Positions 49,053 through 63,522 of a DNA stretch of 64,000 bases are shown piece after piece (position 1 is the first letter of the stretch; each line of letters opens with the position of its first letter). A program made the position numbers and the translations under genes. The DNA is from Lingula anatina (taxonomy: Eukaryota > Brachiopoda > Lingulata > Lingulida > Lingulidae), in NCBI RefSeq assembly GCF_001039355.2, contig NW_019775180.1, positions 353,337-417,336 on the forward strand, written 5' to 3'. Below the pieces are notes generated by a model. It searched no databases. It was not told the DNA's origin and saw only the letters and a program-made list of their open reading frames with translations.

Positions 49053-52000
49053 AACATCGTCTACACCACACAAATACACACACCTCTATACAAAAACGAA
49101 GAGCTCTTAAATCAACCATCAAAAGAAGTTCCTTCTCAACAAATTATTCCTTTAAAACACTGCCCTCCATTTCCAACCCCTCTTTCATTGCATGTAAGAA
49201 AAGAATATCAAATTTGTTGCTCTGAAATTTGACGACAAGGGCTTTCTGTTATCGCCCTCGAACGGAGCTTTTTAACTGTCACATAGAATTACCGAGGCGA
49301 TCGACAAGAACAAACTCTGTGCAGAAATCGGAAATCTCTTTCTGTGGAGTTATATCAATTTTCTGGATGTCTGAATTTTCGCCGCAAAACCATCTCTCTG
49401 CAGTGGGTATCACTGCTTAATCAAATCAATTAGTTGGGCGTTCGATTTCGGAAAGCGTCGTTGCGATTATTTCATTTCGGTATGGCTGAAGTTACAGGTG
49501 GGGGGATCTCTACCTAAGGCATTGTAAACTGAGAAAGTACGAAAGGAAATCACTGCAGTATAGATTCTAGAAAAGCACATTTTAGTGCGGATTAATTTTA
49601 TCTCTCGTCCAGCTGTCGGCTAAATTCCGATCCCATCCCGCAGTGCCAGTATGTGGGTCTAGTTAATAGATGATAGGCTGCGACAGCATATCGCTCAATT
49701 TAAGGATATGTCGTCATATTATCTTCACAAATTTGATGGATGAGAGCTGTTTTTTTGCACGACCGTATCAAGGCTTGTCTGCTTCGGTGAGCATATTTCA
49801 CAGCAAATGTTTGCAATAAACTTGTTTTATTTCTATCTCCTGCGCGCTCAGCGTGATGGGTATATGATGTAGTATTTCAATTTTAGGGTCTCTCCCTATA
49901 TTTGCCATATTTTTGTGAATTGTGCCGACGAGAAAAAGAAAGCAATGGGCGGTGCGGTGTAATAGGAAACACAAACATGATATTTGCTTTAGCACACTTT
50001 CAATTTAAGACAAGAATGTGCTTTATTACTAAACCAGGCTGGGGTGCTGCTCTACTATGTGTCTCCAAGCGCCCTAGGGCCAACAGTTGGTTTTGTGGTA
50101 TTTGGTAATGATTACATTTAGGCAAGAATAAAGATCTTAAAGCTATCTTAATTTGTTTTCCACAATAAACATGTTTGTGGAGGATCTTTTCTTGAAAAGA
50201 AACAACAAAGGTGCGGGGACGGACAATACATCTAATCCACTTATTACAGTAGCAATATTATTTGGAAAAAATTTCCATCCGTCCCTTTCTCTGCGGTCTT
50301 TTTTGTTGTTGTGTCGCAGTTTATTCATAAATCCTAACTTTGATCTCTTAGATACACAATGTAGATTGTCAAAGCGGAGTAGAGGAACTTTGATGAATCT
50401 TCCCGACTCAAAGCCTCGGGGCTGGAAACACACTGCAAGTAGACGGTCGGATGCCAAGTGGATGCAATTTATTGCAGTCACTCCGGGTAATCGCTCTCCG
50501 GGCCAAAGGAACAGATTGCTTTCATTTTCTCCCTAAAGGTTAACCAGCCGTCCATCCTCAGCAGCTACCATGAAATATTCTAGAATGTTAAGGTCGATTA
50601 AATCAAGAGGAACACGTCAAATACAATGTTCATCTTTTGCGTATGATATTGAACTACTTACATTCTTACTTTGTTTATTATCAACGCATATCAGAAACGG
50701 GGGAACATAGATGATTTTTTATATCTCTATGGTGGAATTACATTGGAATTTTCACTAAAAAAACAAATTTCTTTTTCTGATTTTAATGTCCAAGATAACT
50801 GCAGAGGAATGTCACTTTGCGATTTTCTTTCTTTTTTTCCCTATTCGATCGACTTAAATTGCCCATCACCAGACCCGTTTTTACGAAACTACACATCCAT
50901 TTGCACCGTTAAACCCTGGCCAGGGACGTCATGTACCCCATAAAGCCCTAACCTTTCACTCATTGCCCCTTCACATGCGAAAAGAAAATGAAATTCTGGT
51001 CGAGATTAAGACCGTGGCGCATGCAAAATACTCACTAGAACATCTGGGGATGAATTTTATCATTCATGATATCTGAATTAGCGGCCGAAGTAAGACGGGC
51101 ATTAAATGAATCACGGCAAGTGGATCAATTACAATTATGCTCCTCCGCGAATCATAACACATCTAAAACTAAATTAGCTGATATACGCCTGGGTGTTAAC
51201 AGTGCCCGTTTGTTTTAGCTGTATGTTGAAATCTACACACAAGATAAGAGCAAAGAACTTAAGAAAATGCGTCTTTGATATTGGATTTCTGTAATTGGAT
51301 CTGCTTATGCTTTATACATCCACGAAGCTGTGGATATGGTTCTGTCGTCTGTAATAATCATTTAAGTAACTTAAAGACTGAAAATTGACCATATAAAGAG
51401 ACTCAATTTTGTTTCATTTTGTTTTATTTATTTATTTATTTGTGGAGGGAGGGTATAAAAGAAATGATATTATTTTGAAATATTGTGATGCATGCAAAAA
51501 AAAAAAAAAAGAATATCCCATATTTTGTTCTCCATTCTTCCTCAATCAGCATACAATCATTTCAGCTCTCAATCATACCTACCCGCAGCCAAACAAAAAT
51601 TACATTTTAGATGAAAACCACAAGTACTCGGCCATGACTGACTTGGCTCGTCCACGATAAGAACAATCCGATCAACTTCCCATATCACAAACAGTATTTG
51701 TTTTTCTTCGGTCTTAAAGGAAGGGTTAATAAGCACACTGATATCTAAATTTGTGATTAGTCACAGCACTGGCTGCATGTCCTCTAATAATGTTGGGTCT
51801 ACAGAAATGATAAACCAAAAATGACATATATATATCTCACAGCCAGTTGCGCGTTGACACGGAGTTTTGTTTTGTCAGCACTTATCAGATGCTGATAGGT
51901 CAGTTCACCGGGTTTATCATCGACTGGCGCAAACTGTTTTTTAATGTTAGAACAGTGCTTTGTTGAATGTCAACTACGGGTGTGTACGTGCAATTTTGCA

Positions 52001-55000
52001 AGATAAATCAAACTATCGGAGACATCCACATGAGCTTGACAAGATTATGACGGAATGCATTGCTCCTTGGTCTATTCGAACAAAGATCTTATCGGTGTAA
52101 CAGCAAGATTGCATGTACATGAGTGAAGATGTCCCTCTAGAAGTATTAATGGATAGCATATTATTAACACCTCGCCCATTTCTGAGCAGTGGGAGACGTC
52201 AAAAGTGATCCCAAGGGTTAACCCTCTGTCAGCATTTCATATCGTCATTTTCTATCTTCATATTCCCACATGAAATGAGAGTCAGTCACGCAGCGGGGAA
52301 ATATGACAGGGATCATATTGTACATTATAGTTCTAGTCGCGTAGAAAGAGAACAAGCCAAAGGCAGTGGTTACGTAGTTAAACATTTAAATATATACGAT
52401 CTCAAGTGTTGCAGTTTGCTTTGTCCTTTTAATTAAAACATGATACAGATGATGATTATCATTATCATCATCATCATCAACGGCATGATGGCTGATGAAA
52501 AAGATTACCAAACGAACGACAAGAAGAAAGAAAATATACAGTGAGAACTATATTGTGCATTATAGGCATTATAAACAAGCCTAGTGACTAAAATCCAAGC
52601 TCCGTCAAATATTGCATACCAGATTGTTCTCATTTATGAGAGAGAAAATTAAACCTTCGAGACATAATGCAAGTTATATGTAGCGGAGACACAGGCGTAA
52701 TATAATCATATATGGTGAATATAACGTGTGCGCACGTTTTTCCTATTTGCTAAAAAGCATTCATTTTGTTGGGCCATAATTGCGCTGACATGTCGAGCAT
52801 TTTGGCAACGTCTGCTGCGAAATATTTAGTAACATATTGCAGACGACTTATTCAGTTCTAGTAGCTTAGTCATATAGATTCTAACAAATCCATATATTTA
52901 TCATTAGTTAAGTATGATGAGTTGAAATGAGTTTAGAAGGAGACACGGCATGTCTATAACAGGAGGTAAATGCATTCTTGAGACTATTTGACAGTCCTCT
53001 CACGTGCGTGCTTTTTAGATTTTATCTTAAATACAGCCGATTTGATCACATTTGGGAGTTGGAACCACCTTGTGACCCGAGGTGCACTTTGTTGATAAGT
53101 CAAAATGGTAAAAGTGCCATCAGTTTCGAAAAACAAAATGAGTAGGCTTTTAAGCATGGTTTTTCTCTTATTTCACGCGAACAACAACAACAACAAAAAA
53201 AACTTTTTGAAACACGTGAACACATTTTAAAGACAGGCAATGTGCGTCTCAGGTTCGAATCCGTGCTACAAACTATGTACTCAGCAGATGCTAATGTATT
53301 TCTATAATATTCACACGTATGTAGTACCACATATACTTCTCAAAAAAACAGTAAAGGTATGCTGGTTCGTTTTACATCAAACAGACTCAGAATATGCGAC
53401 GTGCCAAGCACGCTACGGGCCTCGGATGGAATTTTCTGCAAATTACCCCTTCTACTTTACGCTACTATTAAAGATCAATCCATGTTCTTTGAAAAAAAAC
53501 AATTTTGTTGAGTTTTTTGTCTCTTGACAGAGAAGCATTTTGGCAAGTTCAATCTCTTCCCACAGTTAATCAAAGTTGATGAAAAACGCAGTCTAGTGAT
53601 ATCTTCAGAAAATTGTAAACAGCTAACACAACTGATCAACATGCCCGTTAGAATGTTGTAAGTTAAATCTCGTAGTTTGTGCTCTACTCGGTCAACGTGA
53701 ACCTCACGTCGCTCAAACACTGCAGAGTTTGGCAGACGTGCCGTTTTGAGTAGACCCCCTGGGTCGACATTGCAGGATATTACACCGCAAAGATGCCCGA
53801 CATCAGTTCTAACGCAAAGCTGATCGCGACCATATTATGGAAGATATGACGTCCTATAAAAACATGAAAAAAAGAAGGAAATTCACACCAGAACAGGATA
53901 TTCGATCACAAATTATTAACACTATAATGCATTTATGAAATCAGGAAACTAAATTGATTTTTCTTCGTCCTTTTTGAAGTTAAAAGCTTCTCTGCAAAAT
54001 TACAACAAAGAATGTATTCAGTTTTTATGGAAAACGCATCAGATCAGTCAGATGTGTTCATTGTGCCCGGTACAAGTTATTAGAGACACCGGGGACTCGC
54101 ATTCCTCTTCTCTTTGGTATTATCTCTCCAATAAAACTCGACCTCTGACCTCTTATCATTTAGTTGTAAGCTTCTCAAATCAAGAACCGATATGCCACTC
54201 ACGCTGCAGTGTATTTCAAACCCCGCCATTGAGACTACTTAGACAAAATGGCCCAACAAGAAAACTTCTAAACTGATAACAGCATGACGCGCTAGATATT
54301 TCCGATGAGAACACAATAGAAGGATTTAATCCGGTTTAGCAATGGTGTTGATAACAGGGAATTAAGACTTCGAGGAGCGACTAAGTACAGTAAACTACAT
54401 GGAGTTAGAAGTGCGCACACATACACAATCAAACACTACCCGGGCATGCTTTCTACCCCAGCTCATTATCAAACTTAGAAAAAGCCCCGCCAAACGTCGT
54501 TAACACAAATTTCCTGCGTTGGAACAGATCAGCGACGGGTGGTGGATATGAAATGGATTTCTCCGTGCCAAATTTAATTGATTTACTATATCTTTGGGTC
54601 TCTTCCTACGCACGGAAACGGAAGAACTGCTGCACACTACATATTTACAAAGCGAAATTTAGACTTGGGAAGTTTCATCTACATTGCACGAATCTTTACA
54701 GGGAAAACGGTACATATGGTGGGAAAACGCGCGCGCAGCAGCGCGGGCCTCGACCTACGTAATCGTGTCAGTTAGCGGACCGACTGCGTTATTCAGATAA
54801 AGCACAGATGTTGTCAGTACTATGCCGAGTACAAAACACAGCGTGTGATTAGAGGCGCATCGAGTGGGGGTCTAAAGCTTTAGCACTGGAGTGTTACACA
54901 AAGCACAACACAAACTACAACCTTGTTTTCTTTCCTTTAAACCAGGTGGCCGGCGTTACAACTGATGCAAAATGAAGCAACAACAACTTGTGAAAGCCCA

Positions 55001-56457
55001 TTGTGACAAATATATCGAGCGTTTTATTATAATTTTCGATCCAAACGGCCGAGTGATTGAAATCAAAAACACCAGCTTAACTGCTTTGTTACAAAATTAC
55101 AACTCCACATTTTATGTTACAAACGTGAAATAAAAGTTCCCTTACATACTAATCGATTCAGTATTGCGTTTGAAGCATGGACTCCCATGTTTCATTATTA
55201 GTGACGTGCGAATTAACACAAGGTGACTATTTTAAGTACTATCCCAACCCTGCACGATATTTCTAAATATAAATAAAAGTAAAAAGAATTACTGTGCACA
55301 ATTTTGTTCACCTTGGTTCTAATGATCACTCAAAAACGATCTAAATTATCAGTACGGGTGGCAAATGCAGGTTTCCGGAAGTGAAAAAAAAAAAGGATGC
55401 GCGATTATTGGCATCGTAAGTAAACTGCAACTATAGCACCAGCAGAACGAGTCTTGCAAAAATTTCTGCAGACCTAAAATAAAAATAAACAAACGGCAAG
55501 AATATGTGAACCACTACAATGTTAAAGTATCTGTTTGACATCTCAGAGTAATAGAGTTCATATGAAGACTTCCATCATCAATCAGCCCCGCTTCACCTTG
55601 TGACAGCTGGCTGCCGTAGCATTTAGGTCAGAAAAATATCATCTGCCTATAGTTCTATGATCAACAAAACATTCAACTCAAATAGAAGACTAAGGAAAAT
55701 CCATTCCCTTTGATATCATTCCACTTCAATAGAAATTCCCCATTTAAAGACCAAGGGCGATTGGTCCCGGTGCAGAAAATTCTTTCAAGTTTCCTGATTT
55801 TTATCGAGAGGCACCAGACGTTATCTTTCAGTACCTGATCCAAAACGGCAGACTTTTGGATCTCTATGTCGAAACTGAATAAATTTGCTGTGTTTATACA
55901 ACACACTTTAACAATACCCCATCTAATTAAACTCATACGGGCTCTCCTTTCCGGCTAGTGCACATGAATTACCTGTATGGCACGGTGGGACAAAGCAAAC
56001 AAAAGAACGAACTAAATGCACAGGGACCGACCCCCACTTTATGGGTACCTTCCAAATAAATTAGTATCTGTGCTCACATAGAAGTCTTATCACTCATCTT
56101 CCAGGATGAACCGGAGAATTCCAAGGCTTTGATTACGTTTAAGTACAAACAATCTAGCCGATTGTTAACTGCCTTGAGTTCTCTGTAGTACAAAGCCTAT
56201 TGTAATCAGGTATCCATTTGCAATTACTCTGCAAACTGGCTGCGGATTACCACTTAAAGTCAACACTTATCACACAAAAGCTATTTTAACTGTAGCTCTC
56301 CTCGCTTATTCATTGCACAATTTTGTAAACCAGGAAAATTCAACAACTCTGTTGAAGTTGGGGTTAAATAAAAATAAAGTCTCTCTTAACTTAAAGGATT
56401 TTGGCCACTTGAACGGCAGTATGATCATACTTCAAAGCTTTCCACAGCCCCTCAGTA
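47860..56457. other. Long gene-free stretch between USP16 and Frizzled
   Basis: No gene is supported. The first few hundred bases must hold the USP16 promoter and perhaps a non-coding first exon. Small open frames here (longest about 127 codons, at 50153) resemble nothing, overlap frames on the other strand and lack splice context. A TC microsatellite is at 49014-49050. The region lies downstream of Frizzled, so distal regulatory sequence is possible but unproven. Confidence 0.55.
49014..49050. repeat. TC microsatellite
   Basis: An uninterrupted CT run. Confidence 0.95.
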
Positions 56458-58322
56458 TCACACCCTGACCCCCACTACGTCCTTGTCTTTCTGACCCGCG
56501 GGGACCATTTTAACTACAGTGGCTTGTTGAGGTGCTGGGTATGCCATCACCACGGTTGGACTGGGAACGTTTGTGGTGGACTTTCGTGGAGAAAATCTCC
56601 TTGAGCAAAACATTTTCCATGAGTTTATCGTCTTCCCTGTCCATATCCACATCCCACTGGTGATGCCAACAATTAGAGACATGAAGATTTTGAGCATGTA
56701 AACTTCCACTGTGGGAATGGAGGCTTCTAAACTACAGTCTTGTGCTCCAAACTCTGTTTCTTTACATGGTCTGGCCATTGCTATTTGTCTCCAAGCATCA
56801 GCATTTAGCTGCTCATAGAATAAACACCCAACCACACAGGTGGCTGGCACAGTATATAACACAGAAAAGATTCCTATTTTTGCCATGAGTTTTTCTAGTT
56901 TTCTGAGGTTCTGTCCCCCATTGTTTTTCAAATTTTTCCTGATGTGCACCATGGCAACAAACCCGGCTAGTATAAATGCTGTTCCAAGGAGGAGATAAGT
57001 AAACAGTGGAGCTAGAACAAATGCAGTTAATGCTGTCTTATCTTGATGTCCAACATAGCATAATCCAGTCAGCTCATCCCCATCGACACGCCTCATTGTG
57101 AGGATAATAATGGTCTTGATGGCTGGGATGGCCCAGGCAGCAAGATGAAAATAACTACTCAGAGCCTCTATTGCTTCCTCTCCCCACTTCCTACCCGCAG
57201 CCAAAAACCATGTTACTGTCAGAATCACCCACCAAATCGAACTGGCCATACCAAAAAAATAAAGAATCAAGAAAACGACGATGCACCAAGTGCTTTCAAG
57301 ACCCTCTTGAATTAAGAAGTCTCCTTTCTTGCTATGATCACAAGAGATTGGGTCAGCACCAATGCTGGCCCGTATTATATAGGCTGTGGAATAAATCAAG
57401 TAACACACAGACAAGAAGATGATGGGTCTTTCTGGGTACTTGAATCTTGATGTGTCTATGATATATGTGAACACTGTAATTAGGGTAGAAAGTGAGCATA
57501 ACGAGGCCCAGATTGTCATCCATATAAATGCAAATTCTTTGTCACTATGTCGGAAATATACATCTATGTTACACTTGGGTGCACATGTATCATTTTCTCC
57601 TTGTTTACTGATATGTAAAAATCTATCCGTACATGTCAGCTGTCCCTTTTCACCGACCACCCCATACCGGGGTCATCTTTGGGTATTTTGACAGTGCTTG
57701 GAACAGTTGTAGTTGTGGTTGTTCTTTCTTTAAGGAATTCCTGTAATTTGTCCCATCCTGTGTTGTCCCATGGGCTCTGTGAAATACCAATTCCCGCAGG
57801 TAAACGGTCCAAATCAATAGGGTGTTTATCACGTTCAGCTTCACTTGGAATTTCCATATCTTTTGGAGCTTCCATACAAAGTTTTCCCTTTTTGTCAGGG
57901 AAATTTGAACAGTTTAACATACTTGGCCAATTGAAGTTGAATCGGTGTAGTACTGGCTCGCATTTTTCTTTCACTTTTTGACACATAGTCCTACATGGGG
58001 GTATTACCAGTATCTCATCGACTTGTTCGGTGCACATAGGCGCATGAAGCGAACACAGAAAAAACTTTAATAAACTCGTGCTCAGTCCTGTACATCCTAT
58101 TTGAATCAATGGAATAAACTCCTGTACCCGCAAGCCCGCCTCATCTTGAGTCCTATGTCCCACGATATTTGGCATACTGGTCATGTTATATTTCATGTCG
58201 GAACAGAAGGTGATGGCTATACGCTCACACCGCTCGTGAGCTGTGTGAAAGTCCTGATATCCCTGGCCCAGCACCGCAGTACTTATGGTGCTTAACACCA
58301 CTATCCATCTCCACAGGGCCAT
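56458..58322 (-). CDS. FZD9/10: Frizzled-9/10-type Wnt receptor, single exon, with a frameshift
   Basis: Seven-pass receptor for Wnt at the plasma membrane. The N-terminal half (58322-57636 frame) has a signal peptide starting [10 protein letters not shown], then the cysteine-rich domain with [27 protein letters not shown] and [12 protein letters not shown], then a Thr-rich linker. The C-terminal half (frame 57660-56458) has all seven membrane segments, with [40 protein letters not shown] and [14 protein letters not shown]. The cytoplasmic Dishevelled motif KTxxxW is KTINSW. The last extracellular loop with DCSL and [13 protein letters not shown] resembles FZD9/10 more than FZD4. The two halves are in different frames; the switch must lie within 57636-57675, around a GGGG run. 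Restoring it would give about 620 aa. Elsewhere the gene is intact, so a missing base in the assembly is likelier than a pseudogene. Confidence 0.9.
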
Positions 58323-58619
58323 AGCAAAGCTCTGGGAGTCGCAGAATCCTCTTAAACAGCACTCGGTAAGAGTCTCCTGCGGCGTGCTCCTTCGCTAGGG
58401 TAAACAGCTCTTCAGCTGGAAAGACTTCAGCACTCGACTGCGTGAAGGCTGCTAGTATCACCGCTTAACTCAATGTTGAATGATCAATACGCCAACAACA
58501 GGTTCGAATAATAAATCTATATAAGATTCTTTTCACACACATCAAATGTGTACAAATATCGATTATGAAGCGGAAGGCTTTGACACTTTGAATAGTAACA
58601 CGATCCGGGTTTTTGTGCG

Positions 58620-58628
58620 CTTTTTATA
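58620..58628 (-). promoter_or_regulatory. Possible TATA box of the Frizzled gene
   Basis: On the minus strand CTATAAAAAG occurs about 300 bases before the start codon, which would give a 5' UTR of about 270 bases. Another TATATAGA is at about 58516-58523. Confidence 0.35.
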
Positions 58629-59654
58629 GTACTATTTTGCGAGCAATCAGCGTGTCGTCCGTATTCCTCCGCTCGGTAGGCGGAATGTTTTGCTCACTTT
58701 GAACCAACCGCACGAGCATCCAGCCATGTCAATCACCCCGCAGGCCCAGTAATGGGATACCCTTACTTTAATACAATGACAATCAGCCTTCAGCATAGCA
58801 AGAAAAAGAAAAAATACAAACTGCATTTAACTGGGCTTCGCTTGATCTCCACCAACAATTTATCTTTATTATCTTTTCTTTAACCTCTTCCAATTATGCG
58901 ATTCTCCTGTCTAGATGCTTTGCCAGCATGGTTGAGGCAAGCTACTCTAAAAGATTGCCCTCTTTGATAAAAAGCCATTGGAAAGTCGTTTACCATTTTG
59001 ATGCTATAAATCAACATGTTGGTGTCATATTTTCTGGTCACTAACATTGAACAAGCCTCAAAAATTATAGACCAATTACGTAATTCCGCAGAATACTTAT
59101 CATGGATATACAATATCCCCGTTTTGATTTCAGCACGTAATGGCCATTACTGATATGTGAAAGCGTCACTGTCCGTTCTTATGGCTTTGTGCATGTGCCT
59201 ACCAGCCTTGTGATATTTTTACTTAGAAATATTTAGAATTAAAATGTAATAAATATTTAGGTATTATCAGAATATTGTAAGGGGTGTGTTGCGGATGTCA
59301 CAGCTTCATTTTTTTGTGGTTAGCATGTAGGTGTGAGAGGATTAGAAAAAACGAAGGGAGGGGCTATAACAGAATGAAAGGGGACTGATGAAGGCCTGCA
59401 AAGAAACTGGTTTTAGTTAAACAAGGTAAATAGAAAAATAAAGGGGGGACTTCTGCATTAAATAAGGTTCACCGTTATTAATTTACCAAAAATGAGTCCA
59501 TCAACTTATATGCAGGTACTTAAATTATCCCTCCTCACCCGTTTCTTAGATATGTACCGGTAGTTAGTTATTACACAATGAAATGCTATATGGAACTCTC
59601 CTCCCATTTTTTTCTTTGCATTTTCGAAAATCTATTGCAAACTTTAACCAAATT

Positions 59655-59708
59655 TATTTATTTATTTATATTTTATTTATTTATTTGGTTGTTTGTTTGT
59701 TTGTTTAT
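59655..59708. repeat. ATTT/GTTT microsatellite
   Basis: Repeated TTTA units are followed by repeated TTTG units. Confidence 0.85.
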
Positions 59709-60234
59709 TGAAAATTGAAATTGCATTATTAGACAAAATAAAATAAGTGCAAAACAAGAGGGAAAGCTATCCCATACTTGATAACATTGCAAAATTTTAT
59801 ATATCATTGATTGAATGTAATATGACCAATATTATCCCCTTTAATAAAAGGGATTAGCAAACATACTGGAATGTCACTTAAATAATAAGAATTACTTAAA
59901 GTTAAAATGCAAGGGGTCGACAAAACTTGGAAATCCTTTTAAAATTATCTACAGTGTAATTCTGGATGAAAATCTGAACACAACCCGGGTTCATTTTCGA
60001 AGATATTTCGATTTACTACCTTTTGAAGCCTTCGTACTTTCACTGTTGTTGCCGAACTGTCATACGAGCACGCGTAAGTGACCTAGTTCTGTTGTTAGAC
60101 GACATGTTGACAGGTGAGTGCGTTACGTTATCCGCCTTTTACCGTTAAATATTCAGTTAAATATAAATACGTTTTGCAAATTTAGGCTACAGAAACAGTG
60201 TCATCTTTCTCTCCCTCCTTCTTTCCCCTCTCCT

Positions 60235-60236
<2 letters not shown>

Positions 60237-60289
<53 letters not shown>

Positions 60290-60290
60290 A
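60237..60290. repeat. Compound TC/CA microsatellite
   Basis: A TC run to about 60272 passes directly into a CA run. Confidence 0.95.
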
Positions 60291-63200
60291 CACAGATCAC
60301 CACTGACGCGAACCTCAAGATTTTGGCTCTCACCGAATCGTTGATATTAATGCCATTTTCCACAGAGCTGCTGGGATAATAGTTAACTTGGACTTCGCCT
60401 ACAATATTCAGATATGGTAACATTTTGAACTCGAATATCGGTTAAAACGATTAAAAATTATACCTTTACTAAGCTACAGTGTATAAGTCCCAATAAGTAT
60501 AACTCCTATTCTCTCCGTCTACTAGTATATGGTCAAAAGTTTATAAATTTATAGTTACCTTAATCGATAATTTAGGATAAATCAGTGCGACCGATTACAC
60601 ATGTTATGGAGGTAGTTTTTCCTTTGATAATCTAAGCGGATGTTTGCTGTTTGTTTCCCTTACATTTTGTAGTGGTCAAACAATTGAAGGTTTGTCTGTT
60701 CCTTCCTATACTCTTTATACCTGTATCCATTCTCATTGTGTATTATTATGTCATTTGGTTTTAAGATAATTATTCATGAGCATCACTGTATCAGTTCTCC
60801 ATTGCCAAGATTGCTGCTGAAAAATGAGACAATTAACGACATAGCTTTTCATATTAGCTTGTTTATTCTACAGTCCAGCAAGGTGACTGCCATAAGTGAC
60901 ACAGAACGTGGAGAATTTGACTACTTAATAAAGCATTTGATCTCCCTTATGTCCATATCTGTGGCAAGATTATTGAGATAAAGATTCTTTTTAGATGTAA
61001 CACCCCTTTAATCTTGACAGCCCCCTATATTTCAGTAGTAACAAATGCATGGTTGGCTATTGTTCCTCGTTAACCATGTCCACCAGCGACAACCTTGGAT
61101 GAAAAGTATATCTGGTTGTCTGGTGATTTGTCACCAACAGGAATGGCAGTAGTCCTAATCTGTGTCTACTACACAACGGAATGTTGCCACACTGTCTGAA
61201 TAGCTCGTGGTAACAATGACAACAAGAAAGTTCAGTTAAAAGAGGAGTGGGCCCCAATCTTGACTTTTGGATCAATAGAGCCTCCATAATACATATTCAT
61301 GTACATTTGTCTGGGATGTAGTATTACCATTTTATGTTGGAGGTAATAGGTAATTAGTAAGAAAACAACAGGCTTTTCTTTGTGACAGTTACATATTGAG
61401 ATTATATTGAATTTTGTTTGATCTCTGAAATTTGCTATTCTGCAGGTAGTCCTTGATCTTACAACAATCAAGTTTCCAAGATTTTAGTCAGGTATATTTT
61501 CATTTTTGTACATGGTAACACCTTTAACATTTTGTTTAGAAATTCAGAGCTAATACAAAATACCAGAGAAATGCTTTACAAATTTACCTAACCTAAGGTG
61601 GCATAGGCCAAAAGTTAGTAATAGAGGTGAAATAACTGTCAGGGTTAGAAAGAGCTGTCTTTTCCTACTAGTGATAGTGTTGTTTGCACCTGTAGGCTAC
61701 ACGCTACAAATGTTTTGTCAGTGCTTTCCTTTTTCTTAAAGGTTGATGGATTGTGTGTCATGAAAAATTTTTTTAAATAATGGTGGATGGATAGGCATTA
61801 CCCATCTAAGATATCTTACTCTTTTCTGATGAATAGGGTGGTACAAATTAAAAGTTTGATGGACACATGGCATTTAAAGTTGATTTTACCAGATTTCAGT
61901 TCCTGTTTTTCTGTGTTCTTATCACGTTTGGTGTAGTGTTCTAGAATTTCTAATTATTTAGCACCTGACAATTAGTTTCATTTGAAGATTGAATGTTTTA
62001 ATTCAAGTAAGATTGTCTTATCTGATCTCAGTTAAGAAATGATTTGGAAACTTCTAATGTTAATACTACAGTATTTCTCTGTGGAAAAATTTCATCTTTT
62101 TGAATTATAACCCGGAAATTGAAAATAGTATGAATACCATGGAGTGTTATAGCTCTCTTACCATTAAGGATGGTATTTGGCTTGAGATATTGCTGTACTA
62201 TGTTTCTCTGGGACAAAAATACTGTATGTATCAAATCCTGATTTGTTGTGAAATGTAGAAATGGCCTTAGAATAATTTGGGTGTGCATATGAAGGAAAAC
62301 ATTAAATTTGAATGCCTACCCTTTCAACTACGTATATTAAAAAAATATAAATTTGCACTCATTACCTTGGATGTATGCTGACACAGAAGACTTTGTGATT
62401 GACATAGGCCGTGAATTCCATGCTCAGCATCATGGGAGTTAAGACAATCAGTTTATTAACGAGCAGCAGGTCTTGTGATGTGACATTGCTAGGCAATAGA
62501 CAGCCACTGGTAGATTTTGCAATACTGGAATGTGTAGGGGTACTCAATTCAACGATCAAGTGTCTGATAAGGTTTTTAATACAGGTAGTATATAAAAAGT
62601 CTATCTGGGGCACAGTACCTGTTATTTCAAATTAGGCACAGGTACAGTAATCAGCTAAGTAAAAGCTTGTGTTCTGAAATTTGTTTTACTGGCACTACAA
62701 CATAAAATATAAGTGAGATTAACATTATTTAAAAGAAATTTTATGTGAATTGATAATTTCAGATAATTGACCTTGTTATGAATATATTTTTATCCATTGA
62801 AAATGGATAAAAATGATTTTGTGTTTTGATGGGCTGCTAGCATATTGTACACTTAGCTACCTGGTTTTATGAAAATAGATAATGAAAAATGCCTTTGTAG
62901 GCCAACAAGACAAACTGTTCTTTGGCACTAGGAGTGTCTGTAGACTACGTGAGAGTTGACTTCCTGTTGTAGGTTAACTTTTAAATGAAAGCGAAGTTTA
63001 TAATTTTAAGTACCATTCAGCTGGTAAGTGTTTGGTGACTCCACAAGTTCTGTGTACTTGTTAGCTAGGAAAAGCCAAAGACTTAAAGAAAGAAAAAACT
63101 CTGCTTTTACTTTGAACCTTGGAATTCTATCAACATTAGGCAGACTTACAAAACGGGGCTCAACATCTGGAATGTGGGCCCATTATTCTTATAGATGCTG

Positions 63201-63522
63201 TGAAGGTGATGGTGGCCAATTTCATCATTTTATCAGCTGTTATTTGTCCTAAGTGAATACCATAGTTATGGCATGGTCTTCTGGATTACAGAGTTGGTAA
63301 GTTATACATGGTCGTATTTCAGCAGATTTATTTGAGAAAATGTTTCACAGTATGGGATACAGACGTATCTGAATGGCATGTTGAGCAGGGAATTGTACAA
63401 TTGAATGTTCCGGGATATTAAACTCGATGTTTGTTTGCATTTTCTGATAGCATTGATTTGGTTCTGAGTTGAGCTTACTGCAGGCTAGAATCAAGAAGAC
63501 AAAAGATATGTAATTTCATTTA

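Noticed and set aside
50143-50536. Overlapping open frames of 112 and 127 codons on opposite strands
   Set aside because: Neither resembles a protein family, and there is no splice context. Chance frames in a locally GC-richer segment are more likely.
53249-53265. A GGTTCGAATCC tRNA B-box-like motif
   Set aside because: No A box at the right distance, the T stem does not pair, and no acceptor or anticodon arm can be formed.
56458-58322. Two separate genes, a secreted cysteine-rich protein and a CRD-less receptor
   Set aside because: The halves join exactly at the family's normal linker, overlap in different frames, and the second has no start codon better than GTG. One frameshifted gene is simpler.
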